64,000 bases of DNA from JADJOM01 sp963817435 (GCA_963817435.1 CAWFNY010000001.1:434001-498000); one strand, 5' to 3'. Positions 10,711 to 19,559 are shown, counted from the first letter of the stretch. Notes: a model not told the origin generated them from the sequence alone. Numbers and translations are program-made.

Positions 10711-11565
10711 CTACTCCTGTCCACTCCGCTTCACGGTCGGCCGTGGCATGGTATGCCGGCCGTCGTCGTCGGGTTCGCCGCCCTCCACGACCGACAGGCT
10801 GCCCTCATTCCGCTCGAGCCCGGAGAGCACGACGTGGCGCACCAGACCGAACGCCAGGTAGGTCACGCCGAGGGGGAAAAGGAAATACTGCGGCACCCAG
10901 AGACTGCAGACCAGGATGCCGACGTGCGCCAGCAGTCCCGCGATGCCCTTCACCGAGCGGAACCCCATGGCGGGGAGCCGCGGATATTTCACGGTGCTCA
11001 CCATGAGCAGCGCCAGCAGCACGATGAGAATCGTGAGGCCCTCACGCTGGAAGTCGAGATACGCCAGCGACCGCCGGTACCATTCGGTCTGGCTGAACGG
11101 ATAGAACACCGCGAGCGTCATCCCCGCCGACGGCGAGGGCATCCCGGTGAACCATCCCGGCTTGCCGGTGCCGTGCTGCACGTTGTACCGCGCCAGCCGG
11201 ACCGCGACGGCGACGACGTACATGTAGCAGATGAGCCACCCGAACTTCCCCGCCGACTGGAATTCGAGGAAGAACATGATCATCGCCGGCGCCACGCCGA
11301 AGCTGATCACGTCCACGAGACTGTCCAGCTCCGCGCCGAATCTGGTGCCCGTCCCGGAGAGCCGCGCCACCCGGCCGTCCAGCATGTCGAGCACGCCGGC
11401 GAAGACGATGAACCACGCCGCCCAGGTGAAGTTGCCGCGATAGGCGCTGATGATAGCCCAGACGCCGAAGAACATGTTGCCGAGCGTGAAGGCGCTCGGA
11501 ATGACCACCACGACCTGCCGCATGTCGGGGCGCCGCAGTCCACCCCTGGTAGGAATCATTCCCAT
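10711..11565 (-). CDS. pssA: CDP-diacylglycerol-serine O-phosphatidyltransferase
   Basis: Membrane enzyme joining CDP-diacylglycerol and serine to give phosphatidylserine. It has 284 residues with about seven or eight hydrophobic segments. The CDP-alcohol phosphatidyltransferase signature D-G-x2-A-R-x8-G-x3-D-x3-D is complete in DGRVARLSGTGTRFGAELD and the following SLVD. The N terminus (VVVVIPSAFTLGNMFFGV) matches the type II PssA family of Gram-positives and many other phyla. The start overlaps psd by 10 nt, so the pair forms a phosphatidylethanolamine module inside the purine operon. Confidence 0.93.
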   Translation of the reverse strand: MGMIPTRGGLRRPDMRQVVVVIPSAFTLGNMFFGVWAIISAYRGNFTWAAWFIVFAGVLDMLDGRVARLSGTGTRFGAELDSLVDVISFGVAPAMIMFFLEFQSAGKFGWLICYMYVVAVAVRLARYNVQHGTGKPGWFTGMPSPSAGMTLAVFYPFSQTEWYRRSLAYLDFQREGLTILIVLLALLMVSTVKYPRLPAMGFRSVKGIAGLLAHVGILVCSLWVPQYFLFPLGVTYLAFGLVRHVVLSGLERNEGSLSVVEGGEPDDDGRHTMPRPTVKRSGQE

Positions 11566-12182
11566 TTGGCCACCACCGTTGCGCCGGCCTGGGTCTTGTC
11601 CCCGGTATGCACGAGAACCGTAGCCGTGACCGGCAGGAAGATGTCCACCCGCGAACCGAACCGAATCAGCCCCATCCGCTCCGCCTGCACCGCGACGGCG
11701 CCGACCGCATGGTCGGTGACGATCCGTCGCGCGACCAGGCCGGCGATCTGCCGTACCAGCACCTTGCCCCTGGCGGTGAGGAGCCCGACGCTGCTCTGCT
11801 CGTTCTCGAGGCTCGCCTTCTCGGTGCCGGCGTGTCCGAAGCTGCCCTTGTTGTAGTGACGGTACTCGATCGTGCCGCTCATCGGGTAGCGGTTCACGTG
11901 GACGTTGAACACGTTCATGAAGATCGACACCCGGATGGTGCGGTCCTTCACGTACGACGGCTCATCCACGTGGACCACGCTGACCACGACGCCGTCCGCC
12001 GGCGCGATGCAGACATTCTCCCCGCGCGGACCGGTGCGGAGCGGATCGCGGAAGAAGGCGACAACCCAGATCGCGATCACGAGCCACGCGAGCGCCGCCC
12101 AGACCGGGGCAAACACACCGAGCACCACGGCAATGGCCCACGCGCCGATGATGAACGGCCAGCCCTCAGGGGCGATACGCAT
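11556..12182 (-). CDS. psd: Phosphatidylserine decarboxylase proenzyme
   Basis: Decarboxylates phosphatidylserine to phosphatidylethanolamine. The 208 residues correspond to the short (archaeal/Gram-positive-like) class. The self-cleavage site is the Gly-Ser of RFGSRVD, with Ser177 becoming the pyruvoyl group of the alpha chain. Two hydrophobic helices near the N terminus (FIIGAWAIAVVLGVFAPVWAALAWLVIAIWV region) anchor it to the membrane. MNVFNVHVNRYPMSG is a further family motif. It overlaps purC by ATGA upstream and pssA by 10 nt downstream. Confidence 0.93.
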   Translation of the reverse strand: MRIAPEGWPFIIGAWAIAVVLGVFAPVWAALAWLVIAIWVVAFFRDPLRTGPRGENVCIAPADGVVVSVVHVDEPSYVKDRTIRVSIFMNVFNVHVNRYPMSGTIEYRHYNKGSFGHAGTEKASLENEQSSVGLLTARGKVLVRQIAGLVARRIVTDHAVGAVAVQAERMGLIRFGSRVDIFLPVTATVLVHTGDKTQAGATVVAKWE

Positions 12183-13105
12183 CAGGCATCCTCCGGCAGG
12201 TCGAATCCGGTGAGCATCCGGAACGCGTCAAGGTAGCGCTTGCTCGTCGCGGCGACGACTTCCTTCGGCAGCGTCGGCGGGGGGGCCTCGCCATTCCAGG
12301 TTCCGGCCTTGCGGAGCCCGGTCAGGTAGTCCCGGAGCGGTTGCTTGTCGAAGCTCGGCTGGCTGCGGCCAGGCTGATACTGGTCCGCAGGCCAGAACCG
12401 CGAAGAGTCCGGCGTCAAGACCTCGTCGATCAGCCGCAGCGTGCCCTGGCTGTCGGTCCCGAACTCGAACTTGGTGTCGGCGATGATGATCCCGCGGGTC
12501 GCCGCGTGATCCCGTCCCGCGCCGTAGACCGCGAAGCTTGCGTCGCGGAGCTTCGCCGCTGGGCCCTTGCCCAGTGCCGCTTCCATGGCGCCGAAGGTGA
12601 CGTTGATGTCGTGGCCGGTCTCTTCCTTCGTCGCCGGGGAGAAGATCGGCGGTTCGAGGCGGGCGCTCTCGGTCAGGCCACCGGGCAGCGGCTCGCCGGC
12701 CAGCGTGCCGCGGTCGTGGTACTCCTTCCAGGCGGAGCCCGAAAGGTACCCCCGCACCACGCACTCGAAGGCGACCGGTCTGGTGCGGCGCACCAGCATC
12801 GTGCGGCCGCTCATTTCGGCGCGGTGTGGCTGCAGCTGCGGAAACCGGCGCAGGATTTCGCTGGTGCGCGCGGTGATGAAGTGGCTCGGCACCACCGCCC
12901 CGAGCTTCTCGAACCAGAAGGCGCTGATCTGCGTGAGGACCGCGCCCTTCCGGGGAATCGCCTCGCGCATCACGATGTCGAACGCGCTGACCCGGTCGCT
13001 TGCCACCAGCAGCAGGTGCTCGGCGTCGGCCTCGTAGACCTCGCGGACCTTGCCCTTGCGCAGCAGGGGAAGGGGGAGCTTGCTCTCGGTCAGCACTTCA
13101 GACAT
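12182..13105 (-). CDS. purC: Phosphoribosylaminoimidazole-succinocarboxamide synthase
   Basis: Ligates aspartate to CAIR with ATP, giving SAICAR. It has 307 residues, longer than the roughly 240 of many bacterial PurC proteins and like the extended yeast-type class. Motifs are LLRKGKVREVYEADAEHLLLVASDRVSAFD near the N terminus, VECVVRGYLSGSAWKEY-type substrate segment (here FECVVRGYLSGSAWKEY), and IIADTKFEFG with DEVLTPDSSRFWP. It follows purB after 63 nt that carry a degenerate repeat, and is coupled to psd by ATGA. Confidence 0.96.
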   Translation of the reverse strand: MSEVLTESKLPLPLLRKGKVREVYEADAEHLLLVASDRVSAFDIVMREAIPRKGAVLTQISAFWFEKLGAVVPSHFITARTSEILRRFPQLQPHRAEMSGRTMLVRRTRPVAFECVVRGYLSGSAWKEYHDRGTLAGEPLPGGLTESARLEPPIFSPATKEETGHDINVTFGAMEAALGKGPAAKLRDASFAVYGAGRDHAATRGIIIADTKFEFGTDSQGTLRLIDEVLTPDSSRFWPADQYQPGRSQPSFDKQPLRDYLTGLRKAGTWNGEAPPPTLPKEVVAATSKRYLDAFRMLTGFDLPEDA

Positions 13106-13121
13106 GGCAGGTCTCCGCGGC

Positions 13122-13149
13122 TGTCAGCCCGAGCGGAGCGAGGGATCGC
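13122..13149. repeat. Degenerate copy of a dispersed intergenic repeat
   Basis: The purB-purC gap holds TGTCAGCCCGAGCGGAGCGA followed by GGGATCGC. It resembles the GTCATCCCGAGCG...GCGAGGGATC repeat seen between genes in many bacterial genomes. A related form seems to occur at 59050-59085. Confidence 0.4.
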
Positions 13150-13168
13150 ATGGGCATCGCACCTTCTC

Positions 13169-14608
13169 TCATACGGTGATCTCCGCCTTCCCGGCTTCGG
13201 CCGCCAGCGGGCGGACGCGCGCGAGGAGCGGCGTCAGGTATTCCTCGAGGAACTCGCCGACCTGCTCGGCCGATCGCCCGGTGTACTTCGCCGGGTCCAG
13301 TTCGCCCTGCAACCTGCCGGTCGGGATCTTCGCGAAGGTGTGGTCCGCCGCCAGCCTCTCCAGCAGCCGGTTCGGTTCGCCGCGGCTCACCTCGTCCGCC
13401 GTGGTCAGGCTGTTCTGCCGGATCACTTCATGGATCGCCTGCCGGTCGCCGCCGGATTCGACGCCGAGCATGATCCACCGCTCGGTCGCCATGAAGGGCA
13501 TCTGTTCGGCCACATGGCGCTGGATCACCGGCACCCGCACCTCGATGCCGGCGGCGATGTTGCCGGCGAGGATCAGGATCGCGTCGGTCGCGAGGAACGC
13601 CTCCGGCAGTGTCAGGCGCCGGTTGGCGGAGTCGTCGAGGGTCCGCTCCAGCCACTGGTTGGCCGCCGTGTTGGCGGTGTTGCCCTGGAGGCTGATGACG
13701 AAGCGGGCCAGGCCGCAGATCCGTTCCGCCCGCATCGGGTTGCGCTTGTAGGCCATCGCGCTGGAGCCGATCTGGTCCTTCTCGAACGGCTCCAGCAGCT
13801 CGCCCTCGTGCTGCAGCAGCCGCAGGTCGCTCGCCATCTTGGCCGAGGACTGCGCGATGCCGCTCAAGGCGTCCACGATCACGCTGTCGCCCTTCCGGCT
13901 GTAGGTCTGCCCGGTGACCGGGAAGACCCGGGGGATGCCGAGCTTCGCCGCAATGCGGCGCTCCAGCTCCCGCACCTTGGCGTGGTCACCCTTGAACAGC
14001 TCGAGGAAGCTGGCTTGAGTCCCCGTCGTACCCTTGCAGCCGCGCAGCCGGATCGTCTCCAGCCGGTGCGCCAGCTCCTCGACATCCAGCGCGTAGTCCT
14101 GCATCCACAGCGCGGCGCGCTTGCCCACCGTGGTGAGCTGCGCCGGCTGGAAGTGGGTGTAGGCGAGGCAGGGCAGGGTGGCGTGCGTCCTGGCGAACGC
14201 CGCCAGCGAATCCAGGACGCCCAGCAGGCGGCCGAGCAGCAGCCGCAGGCCCTCGCGCAGCACCAGGACGTCGGCGTTGTCGGTGACGAAGGCGCTGGTC
14301 GCCCCCAGGTGGAGGAAGGCGCGGGCCGCCGGAGCCTGGTCGCCAAACTGATGCACGTGCGCCATCACGTCGTGCCGGAACTTCTTCTCGTAGGCCGCCG
14401 CCGCATCGAGATCCGCGTCATCGAGGTGCGCGCGCATCTCGGTCAGCGCCGCGTCGGGAATCTCGAGCCCGAGTTCCCGCTCGCTCTCGGCCAGCGCGAG
14501 CCACACCCGGCGCCACAGCCCGATGCGGTACCGCTCGCCCCACAGCCGCTGCATGGCGGGGGAGGAGTAGCGGGTGCCGAGCGGGGAGCGATAGCGATCG
14601 TCGGTCAT
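13169..14608 (-). CDS. purB: Adenylosuccinate lyase
   Basis: Removes fumarate from SAICAR and from adenylosuccinate, acting twice in AMP synthesis. It has 479 residues, like the longer eukaryote-type lyases. The fumarase/aspartase superfamily signature is GSSAMAYKRNPMRAE (flexible signature loop with the catalytic Ser). Other conserved parts are HLGATSAFVTDNAD and AYTHFQPAQLTTVGKRA, the latter with the catalytic-region His. The ATG overlaps the htrA stop as ATGA. Confidence 0.95.
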   Translation of the reverse strand: MTDDRYRSPLGTRYSSPAMQRLWGERYRIGLWRRVWLALAESERELGLEIPDAALTEMRAHLDDADLDAAAAYEKKFRHDVMAHVHQFGDQAPAARAFLHLGATSAFVTDNADVLVLREGLRLLLGRLLGVLDSLAAFARTHATLPCLAYTHFQPAQLTTVGKRAALWMQDYALDVEELAHRLETIRLRGCKGTTGTQASFLELFKGDHAKVRELERRIAAKLGIPRVFPVTGQTYSRKGDSVIVDALSGIAQSSAKMASDLRLLQHEGELLEPFEKDQIGSSAMAYKRNPMRAERICGLARFVISLQGNTANTAANQWLERTLDDSANRRLTLPEAFLATDAILILAGNIAAGIEVRVPVIQRHVAEQMPFMATERWIMLGVESGGDRQAIHEVIRQNSLTTADEVSRGEPNRLLERLAADHTFAKIPTGRLQGELDPAKYTGRSAEQVGEFLEEYLTPLLARVRPLAAEAGKAEITV

Positions 14609-16014
14609 TGGAATTGGAGATCGGTGTAGGCGATCGAGCCCTCGCGCTCGAAGAAGACCCGGACCGGCTGCCGGGAGCGAAGCCGCTCGATCACCTGGCG
14701 GACGTCGTCGGCGGTGTTGATCCTGCCGCGGTTGATCCCCACGATCACATCCCCTTCGACGAGCCCCGTCGCCTGGGAGAGTTCGCGCGAGATGCGGAAT
14801 ATCAGCGCGCCGCGCTCCGACTGGACCGCCCGCTCGGCGCGCACCTGGCTGGTGAGCGTCACCAGTTGCAGGTCCTTGAGAACGGTGACCTTCTCGGCCG
14901 TCGCCGTCGGCAGATCCCCGCTGGTGAGTGAGATGCTCTGTTCGCCGCCGAGTCGCTTCGCGGTGAGGCGGGCCACGTCGCCCACGCGGAGATCGAGCTT
15001 CACCGCCTCCCAGTCCAGGTAGTTGTGGAGCGGCCGGTCGTTGGCGCGGGTGAGCACGTCGCCGCGCCGGAGCCCTGCCTTCTCGGCCGGACCGCCAGGG
15101 GCCACCGCGGTCACCAGCACGCCGCCCTGCGACTTCCAGTCCCGGAGACTCTCCGCGCCGGCGACATCGAAGCCCACCCAGGCCCGGCGCACCTGGCCGT
15201 TGCGGATGATTTCGTCCGCCACCCGCAGCGCGCGCTCGATCGGAATCGCGAAGCCGAGCCCGATGGAGCCACCGTTCTGAGTGAAGATGGAGCTGTTGAC
15301 GCCGATCACCTCGCCCAGCGCATTCGCCAGCGGCCCGCCCGAATTGCCCGGATTGATCGAGGCGTCCGTCTGGATCATGTCGAGGTAGAGCCCGGACTGG
15401 TCACGCCCCGGCAGAATGTTGCGGTGCACCGCACTGATGACGCCGGCGGTGACTGTCGGCTCCGCGTTGCCGAGCAGGTAGGCGAACGGATTGCCCAGCG
15501 CTACCACCCATTCGCCGATCATCAGATCGGTGCTCTTCCCGGTTACCGCAGTCGGCAGGTTCTTCTTGGGCACCCGGATGATCGCGATGTCGGTGAGGCC
15601 GTCCTCGCCGAGCAGCTCCGCCGGCTGGTCGGTGCCGTCCGCGAGGCTGACGATGATCTTCTCCGCGCCATTCACCACATGCTGGTTGGTGATGATGATG
15701 CCGTCGGGCCGGATGATGAAGCCGGTGCCGAAGCTCTGCTGCTCCCGCGGCGACTGGGGGACGAAGAAGAAATCGAACGGCGTCTGCGGCTCGGCCTGCC
15801 GGGTGCTTGTGACGGTGATCGACACGACGGCGGGCGACACCCGCGACGCCGCCTCGACGATCGCCGTGCGTCGCGAACTGCCCAGCGTCTCCGAAACGGC
15901 CGGGCGGGACGGGCGCTGTGCCTGCAGGGTCTCGATGAACTGCGGCGCGCGGTCACCACCGCTGCAGCCGGGCAGCAGCAGGATCCCGGCGAGGAGGCTC
16001 AGTCGCGCGCTCAT
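14605..16014 (-). CDS. HtrA/Deg-type serine protease with two PDZ domains, lipoprotein
   Basis: Envelope quality-control protease of 469 residues from ATG 16014, chosen for its lipoprotein signal (MSARLSLLAGILLLPGC, lipidated Cys17) and the ATGA overlap with truA. The trypsin-like domain has all three catalytic residues: His112 in TNQHVVNG, Asp142 in LTDIAIIRV, and Ser225 in NPGNSGGPLA. Two PDZ domains follow (about residues 270-350 with GGPAEKAGLRRGDVL, and about 385-465 with ATGLVEGDVIVGINRG). It is probably anchored on the periplasmic side of a membrane. Its place between truA and purB is unusual. Confidence 0.92.
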   Translation of the reverse strand: MSARLSLLAGILLLPGCSGGDRAPQFIETLQAQRPSRPAVSETLGSSRRTAIVEAASRVSPAVVSITVTSTRQAEPQTPFDFFFVPQSPREQQSFGTGFIIRPDGIIITNQHVVNGAEKIIVSLADGTDQPAELLGEDGLTDIAIIRVPKKNLPTAVTGKSTDLMIGEWVVALGNPFAYLLGNAEPTVTAGVISAVHRNILPGRDQSGLYLDMIQTDASINPGNSGGPLANALGEVIGVNSSIFTQNGGSIGLGFAIPIERALRVADEIIRNGQVRRAWVGFDVAGAESLRDWKSQGGVLVTAVAPGGPAEKAGLRRGDVLTRANDRPLHNYLDWEAVKLDLRVGDVARLTAKRLGGEQSISLTSGDLPTATAEKVTVLKDLQLVTLTSQVRAERAVQSERGALIFRISRELSQATGLVEGDVIVGINRGRINTADDVRQVIERLRSRQPVRVFFEREGSIAYTDLQFQ

Positions 16015-16826
16015 GACGTCGCCTCCAGGTAGCACGCGTCGGGATACTCGGCGGCGATGAAATACAGTCCCTGCGGCGGTGCCGGCGGACTTGCCGCCTG
16101 ATTGTCGGTGCTGGTAAGCAGCGTGGCCATGTCCTCTAGGGGGCGTCGGCCGAGGCCGATGTCTACCATCGTGCCAACAAGAAACCGGACCATGTGGTGC
16201 AGGAAGCGGTCGGCGGCTACGTGAAAGCGGAAGCCCCGGTCATGATCCCGGGGCTCCCAGTGTGCCATTCGGACCGTGCATTCGTAGGGGCGTCCCGGGT
16301 GCGCGCCCGATGTAGCCTGCACGCTGTCTTCCGTCACCGTCTTTCGAACCGCGAATCCATGGAACAGGTGCGTCCCGAGGACCAGGGCCGCCGCCGCGTC
16401 CAGCGCGGATCGGTCAACCGGACGGCCCAGCGCCCACTCGTACGGTCGCCGGAAGGGCGAGGCACAGGCCTCATCGGTGCCGACTTCGTACCGGTAGCGC
16501 CTGCCAGTCGCGCTCTTCCGCGCATGGAATCCGTTGATCATCGGGGTGATCCGCTCCACCCAGCAGTCGCGTGGGAGCAGGGCGTTTACCGCGCGCCTGA
16601 GTCCGTCGGCCGTCCACTTCATCGGTACCACGAAGCTGACTCCCATGCCGACGGCGTGCACGCCCGCGTCAGTCCGGCCCGCCCCGTGGGCGACGACCCG
16701 GCGCCCGCACAATCGCTCCAGCACCACTTCGAACTCGGCCTGCACCGTGCGGCTGTCCGGCTGTCGCTGCCAGCCGGCGAAATTGCCGCCATCGTAATGC
16801 AGGAGGGCCAGATAGGTCCGGCTCAT
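16011..16826 (-). CDS. truA: tRNA pseudouridine(38-40) synthase
   Basis: Isomerises uridines 38-40 in tRNA anticodon arms. It has 271 residues from ATG 16826 (MSRTYLALLHYDGGNFAGWQ). The catalytic Asp is in GAGRTDAGVHAVG near residue 52. The C-terminal domain keeps FLHHMVRFLVGTMVDIGLGR. It is the first gene of the 14-kb minus-strand run that ends in ppdK. A TATATT box ends 9 nt before the ATG and no Shine-Dalgarno is seen, consistent with a leaderless mRNA for the run. Upstream in-frame extension into trpD is rejected. Confidence 0.95.
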   Translation of the reverse strand: MSRTYLALLHYDGGNFAGWQRQPDSRTVQAEFEVVLERLCGRRVVAHGAGRTDAGVHAVGMGVSFVVPMKWTADGLRRAVNALLPRDCWVERITPMINGFHARKSATGRRYRYEVGTDEACASPFRRPYEWALGRPVDRSALDAAAALVLGTHLFHGFAVRKTVTEDSVQATSGAHPGRPYECTVRMAHWEPRDHDRGFRFHVAADRFLHHMVRFLVGTMVDIGLGRRPLEDMATLLTSTDNQAASPPAPPQGLYFIAAEYPDACYLEATS

Positions 16827-16835
16827 GAGGCCGTA

Positions 16836-16885
16836 AATATAGCCGGGGGGGAAGGGTTTGTGCTTCACCCCGGTGGCCGTAGCTT
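16836..16885. promoter_or_regulatory. Divergent promoter region of truA and trpD
   Basis: The 65-nt gap must serve both operons. On the minus strand TATATT (16841-16836) ends 9 nt before the truA ATG. On the plus strand TAGCTT (16880-16885) ends 6 nt before the trpD ATG, with a TTG-containing hexamer at 16858-16863. Both -10-like boxes are so close to the start codons that leaderless transcripts are likely. No trp leader peptide or attenuator fits in this gap. Confidence 0.4.
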
Positions 16886-16891
16886 TGGGCC

Positions 16892-17917
16892 ATGAATTCA
16901 CCCCTGACCCGCGCGCTCGAGGCCGTCGCCGAAGGCCGCCAGCTCACCGCCGAGGAGTCCGCGGACGCCTTTCGCGTGATCATGCGCGGCGAGGCCACCC
17001 CGGCACAGATCGGCGCCCTGCTGCTCGGACTGCGAGCCCGGGGTGAGACGGCCGATGAGGTCGCAGGGGCGGCGACTGCCCTTCGGGAAGCCATGATTCC
17101 CGTGGTCGCGGCGGCCGGCTCGCCCCTGGTGGACACCTGCGGAACCGGTGGCGGGGAGGTCAGCACGTTCAATATCTCCACCGCTGCCGCCCTCGTAGCG
17201 GCGGCGGCCGGGGCCAGGGTGCCCAAGCACGGCAACCGGAGCTACACCTCCCGCAGCGGCAGTGCGGACGTCCTTGAAGCTCTCGGTGTGGACATCGGTG
17301 CCGGCCCCGAGGCTGCAGCCGTCCGCCTCGAAGAGGCAGGCATGGTCTTTCTCTTCGCCCCCAACTTTCATCCGGCGATGCGCCACGTCGGCCCTACCCG
17401 CAAGGAACTGGGGGTGGCGACCATCATGAATCTGCTCGGCCCGCTTGCCAACCCCGCGGGGGTACGGCGCCAGGTGATCGGGGTGGCTGACGAGAGCCGG
17501 GGCCCGCTGATGGCCGAGGCGCTGCTCCGGCTCGGCGCGGAGCACGCGCTGGTCGTACACGGAGAGGTGGGGATGGACGAGATCAGCCCGGCGGGAGCCA
17601 CCCTGGTGTGGGAAATCCGCGATGGCCAGGTAACTCGCTGGGAGATCGTACCGGAGGAAGTCGGACTCGGCTGGGACCGGCTGGAGGATCTGGCTGGAGG
17701 CGACCCCGCGGAGAACGCGCGCCGAATCGAGGCACTCGTCTCTGGCGCGAAGGACGAAGCGGCGCGGCGGGCCGTGGTACTCAACGCAGGCGCCGCAATC
17801 TACGTCGCGGGGCTCGCCCCGACGATCCGCGCCGCGCTGATCATGGCCGCGGAGGTCCTCGAATCTCGCGCCGCGTCTGGCGTGCTCAGCCGGCTTCGGC
17901 GTCCGGCATCACGCTGA
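16892..17917 (+). CDS. trpD: Anthranilate phosphoribosyltransferase
   Basis: Second step of tryptophan synthesis: anthranilate plus PRPP gives phosphoribosylanthranilate. It has 341 residues. Hallmarks are the PRPP and anthranilate loops DTCGTGGGEVSTFNISTA (about residues 82-99), KHGNRSYTSRSGSADVLEALG, and NFHPAMRHVGPTRKELG. It is a stand-alone TrpD; trpE and trpG are not in the window. Its last 32 nt overlap the convergent flippase-like gene. The rest of trp lies 1.7 kb away, beyond lexA. Confidence 0.96.
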   Translation: MNSPLTRALEAVAEGRQLTAEESADAFRVIMRGEATPAQIGALLLGLRARGETADEVAGAATALREAMIPVVAAAGSPLVDTCGTGGGEVSTFNISTAAALVAAAAGARVPKHGNRSYTSRSGSADVLEALGVDIGAGPEAAAVRLEEAGMVFLFAPNFHPAMRHVGPTRKELGVATIMNLLGPLANPAGVRRQVIGVADESRGPLMAEALLRLGAEHALVVHGEVGMDEISPAGATLVWEIRDGQVTRWEIVPEEVGLGWDRLEDLAGGDPAENARRIEALVSGAKDEAARRAVVLNAGAAIYVAGLAPTIRAALIMAAEVLESRAASGVLSRLRRPASR

Positions 17918-18902
17918 CAGAATCCGAGACCCGGTCGCCGTGAGCCCAGAGCAGTATGAGGCCGACCAGCGCCCAGACCAGTTCCCGCAGTCGGGTGACC
18001 ACCGCCGCGAACACGCCGTGACTCGCGCCGAAGCCCAGCAGCGAGAACACCAGGAATAATCCGCCCTCTCTCGCGCCGAGTTCGAACGGGAGGAAGAAGA
18101 GCAGGTTCAGGATGGTGGTGCTGAGGGCCGTCGCGATGATCGCCTCGGGAATGCGGACACCGAGACCGAGACCCCAGAAGATGATCGCGAGTTCCAGCGA
18201 CATCGTGAAGCGGGAGAAGAACTCGAGCCCGATCGCCCGCCAGAAGACGCCGGGATGTTCGTGGTAGAGCGTGGTGATCTGGAGGTCCAGCTCGCGCAAT
18301 TTCGCCCGCCTGCCTTCGAGCCGCCGCGCGAGCCGCCGGAGTCCGGGAATCAGGAGCAGCAGGTCGAGACCCGCTTCCAGGATGCCCTCATGATGCCGGC
18401 GGATCAGGAACCAGATCACCAGGGCGACTCCCAGCGCCGTGGCGATGAGGAGGCTGAGGATCGGTAGGGTGTGCGGCATGATGAAGATCGCGGGGATTAC
18501 CGCCGCGATCACGAATAGCATGTGGGCGAGCGAGAAGAGCAGCCGATACTGGACGACGGAACCGATGGCCCGCTGGCGTCCCAGCCACGGCGCCACGGCG
18601 ATCGCCCGGTACCCCTCGCCCGCCAGGCCCGCCGCCGGGGCGATGTAATTGAGGGCGAACGTGGACACGCTGATCGCCCAGGCGCGCAGCGGGCCCGGGC
18701 GGTTGGGTTCGATGCCGAGCATCGTGTACCACGACGCCGTGTTCAGGGTGTAGACCACCCCCCAGACCAGCACCACCGGGAGTAGCAGCCAGCCGGTCTG
18801 TCGCAGGTGGACCAGAATCACCGCGGGGCCGACGTGCCAGACCACGATGCCGGCGAGGGCGAGGCCCATGACGAAGAGGGCGAACCGCAATTTCAGACTC
18901 AC
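17886..18902 (-). CDS. Lysylphosphatidylglycerol synthase TM-domain / UPF0104-type membrane protein
   Basis: Integral membrane protein of 338 residues with about eight hydrophobic segments and basic loops. It matches the flippase-like membrane domain of MprF/AglD/UPF0104 proteins: an N-terminal helix MSLKLRFALFVMGLALAGIVV, ALNYIAPAAGLAGEGYRA, and LLFFLPFELGAREGG near the C terminus. No aminoacyl-transfer domain is attached, so lipid translocation or transport is more likely than lipid aminoacylation. Its substrate is unknown. It is convergent with and overlaps the trpD 3' end, and lies downstream of lexA (same strand, 37-nt gap), so it could be co-transcribed with lexA. Confidence 0.75.
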   Translation of the reverse strand: MSLKLRFALFVMGLALAGIVVWHVGPAVILVHLRQTGWLLLPVVLVWGVVYTLNTASWYTMLGIEPNRPGPLRAWAISVSTFALNYIAPAAGLAGEGYRAIAVAPWLGRQRAIGSVVQYRLLFSLAHMLFVIAAVIPAIFIMPHTLPILSLLIATALGVALVIWFLIRRHHEGILEAGLDLLLLIPGLRRLARRLEGRRAKLRELDLQITTLYHEHPGVFWRAIGLEFFSRFTMSLELAIIFWGLGLGVRIPEAIIATALSTTILNLLFFLPFELGAREGGLFLVFSLLGFGASHGVFAAVVTRLRELVWALVGLILLWAHGDRVSDSVSVMPDAEAG

Positions 18903-18939
18903 GGTTCGCCCTCAACAGTGGAAGAAACCGGGAAGCGAC

Positions 18940-19548
18940 TCAGTATTTGCGAATCACTCCGACGACGACGCCCTGAATGAGGACGTCGCGCTCCTGGAAC
19001 CGCATGGGCTGCATCGTCGGATTGGCGGGTTGGAGTCGGATCCAGCCGCCCTGCTCCCGGTAAAATCGCTTGACCGTGGCTTCCGCGCCATTGACCAGGG
19101 CGATGACCATCTCGCCATTGTCCGCGGCCTGCTTGCCGTGTACCACCACGAAGTCCCCATCCATGATGTGTTCGTCGATCATGGACTCACCCTGCACCTT
19201 GAGCGCGTAGTTCGGGCCGCGTCGTGGGAGCAGCTGATCGGGGACCGCGAGGGTTTCACCGCCCGTGATCGATTCGATCGGGGCACCGGCGGCGACCTTG
19301 CCGAGGAGCGGAATCTCGGTCGCGCCCGACATGCCCTTGGGAGGCAGCACCTCGATGGCCCGGCTCTCGTTATGAGTGCGGTGGATGTAGCCCTTGCGTT
19401 CCAGGTTGGTCAGGTGCTCGTGCACCGTGGCCAGCGACTGAAAACTGAAGTGCTCGGCGATTTCCTCGAAGCTTGGCGCATACCCCCTGTCACGGATATG
19501 CTCCTGCAGGTACTTGAGGATTTCGCTCTGGCGCTTCGTGAGCGGCAT
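18940..19548 (-). CDS. lexA: LexA repressor, SOS regulator
   Basis: Represses DNA-damage genes and is inactivated by RecA-stimulated self-cleavage. It has 202 residues from ATG 19548 with a GGAGG-like site. The N-terminal winged helix-turn-helix spans residues 1-65 (MPLTKRQSEILKYL, SFEEIAEHFSFQSLATVHEHL). The S24 peptidase domain has the Ala87-Gly88 cleavage bond (KVAAGAP), nucleophile Ser122 (QGESMIDEHI) and Lys160 (ATVKRFY), so it should be cleavable. It is divergent from trpC; a palindrome at 19560-19573 could be its own operator. Confidence 0.95.
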   Translation of the reverse strand: MPLTKRQSEILKYLQEHIRDRGYAPSFEEIAEHFSFQSLATVHEHLTNLERKGYIHRTHNESRAIEVLPPKGMSGATEIPLLGKVAAGAPIESITGGETLAVPDQLLPRRGPNYALKVQGESMIDEHIMDGDFVVVHGKQAADNGEMVIALVNGAEATVKRFYREQGGWIRLQPANPTMQPMRFQERDVLIQGVVVGVIRKY

Positions 19549-19559
19549 GATGCCTCCGG

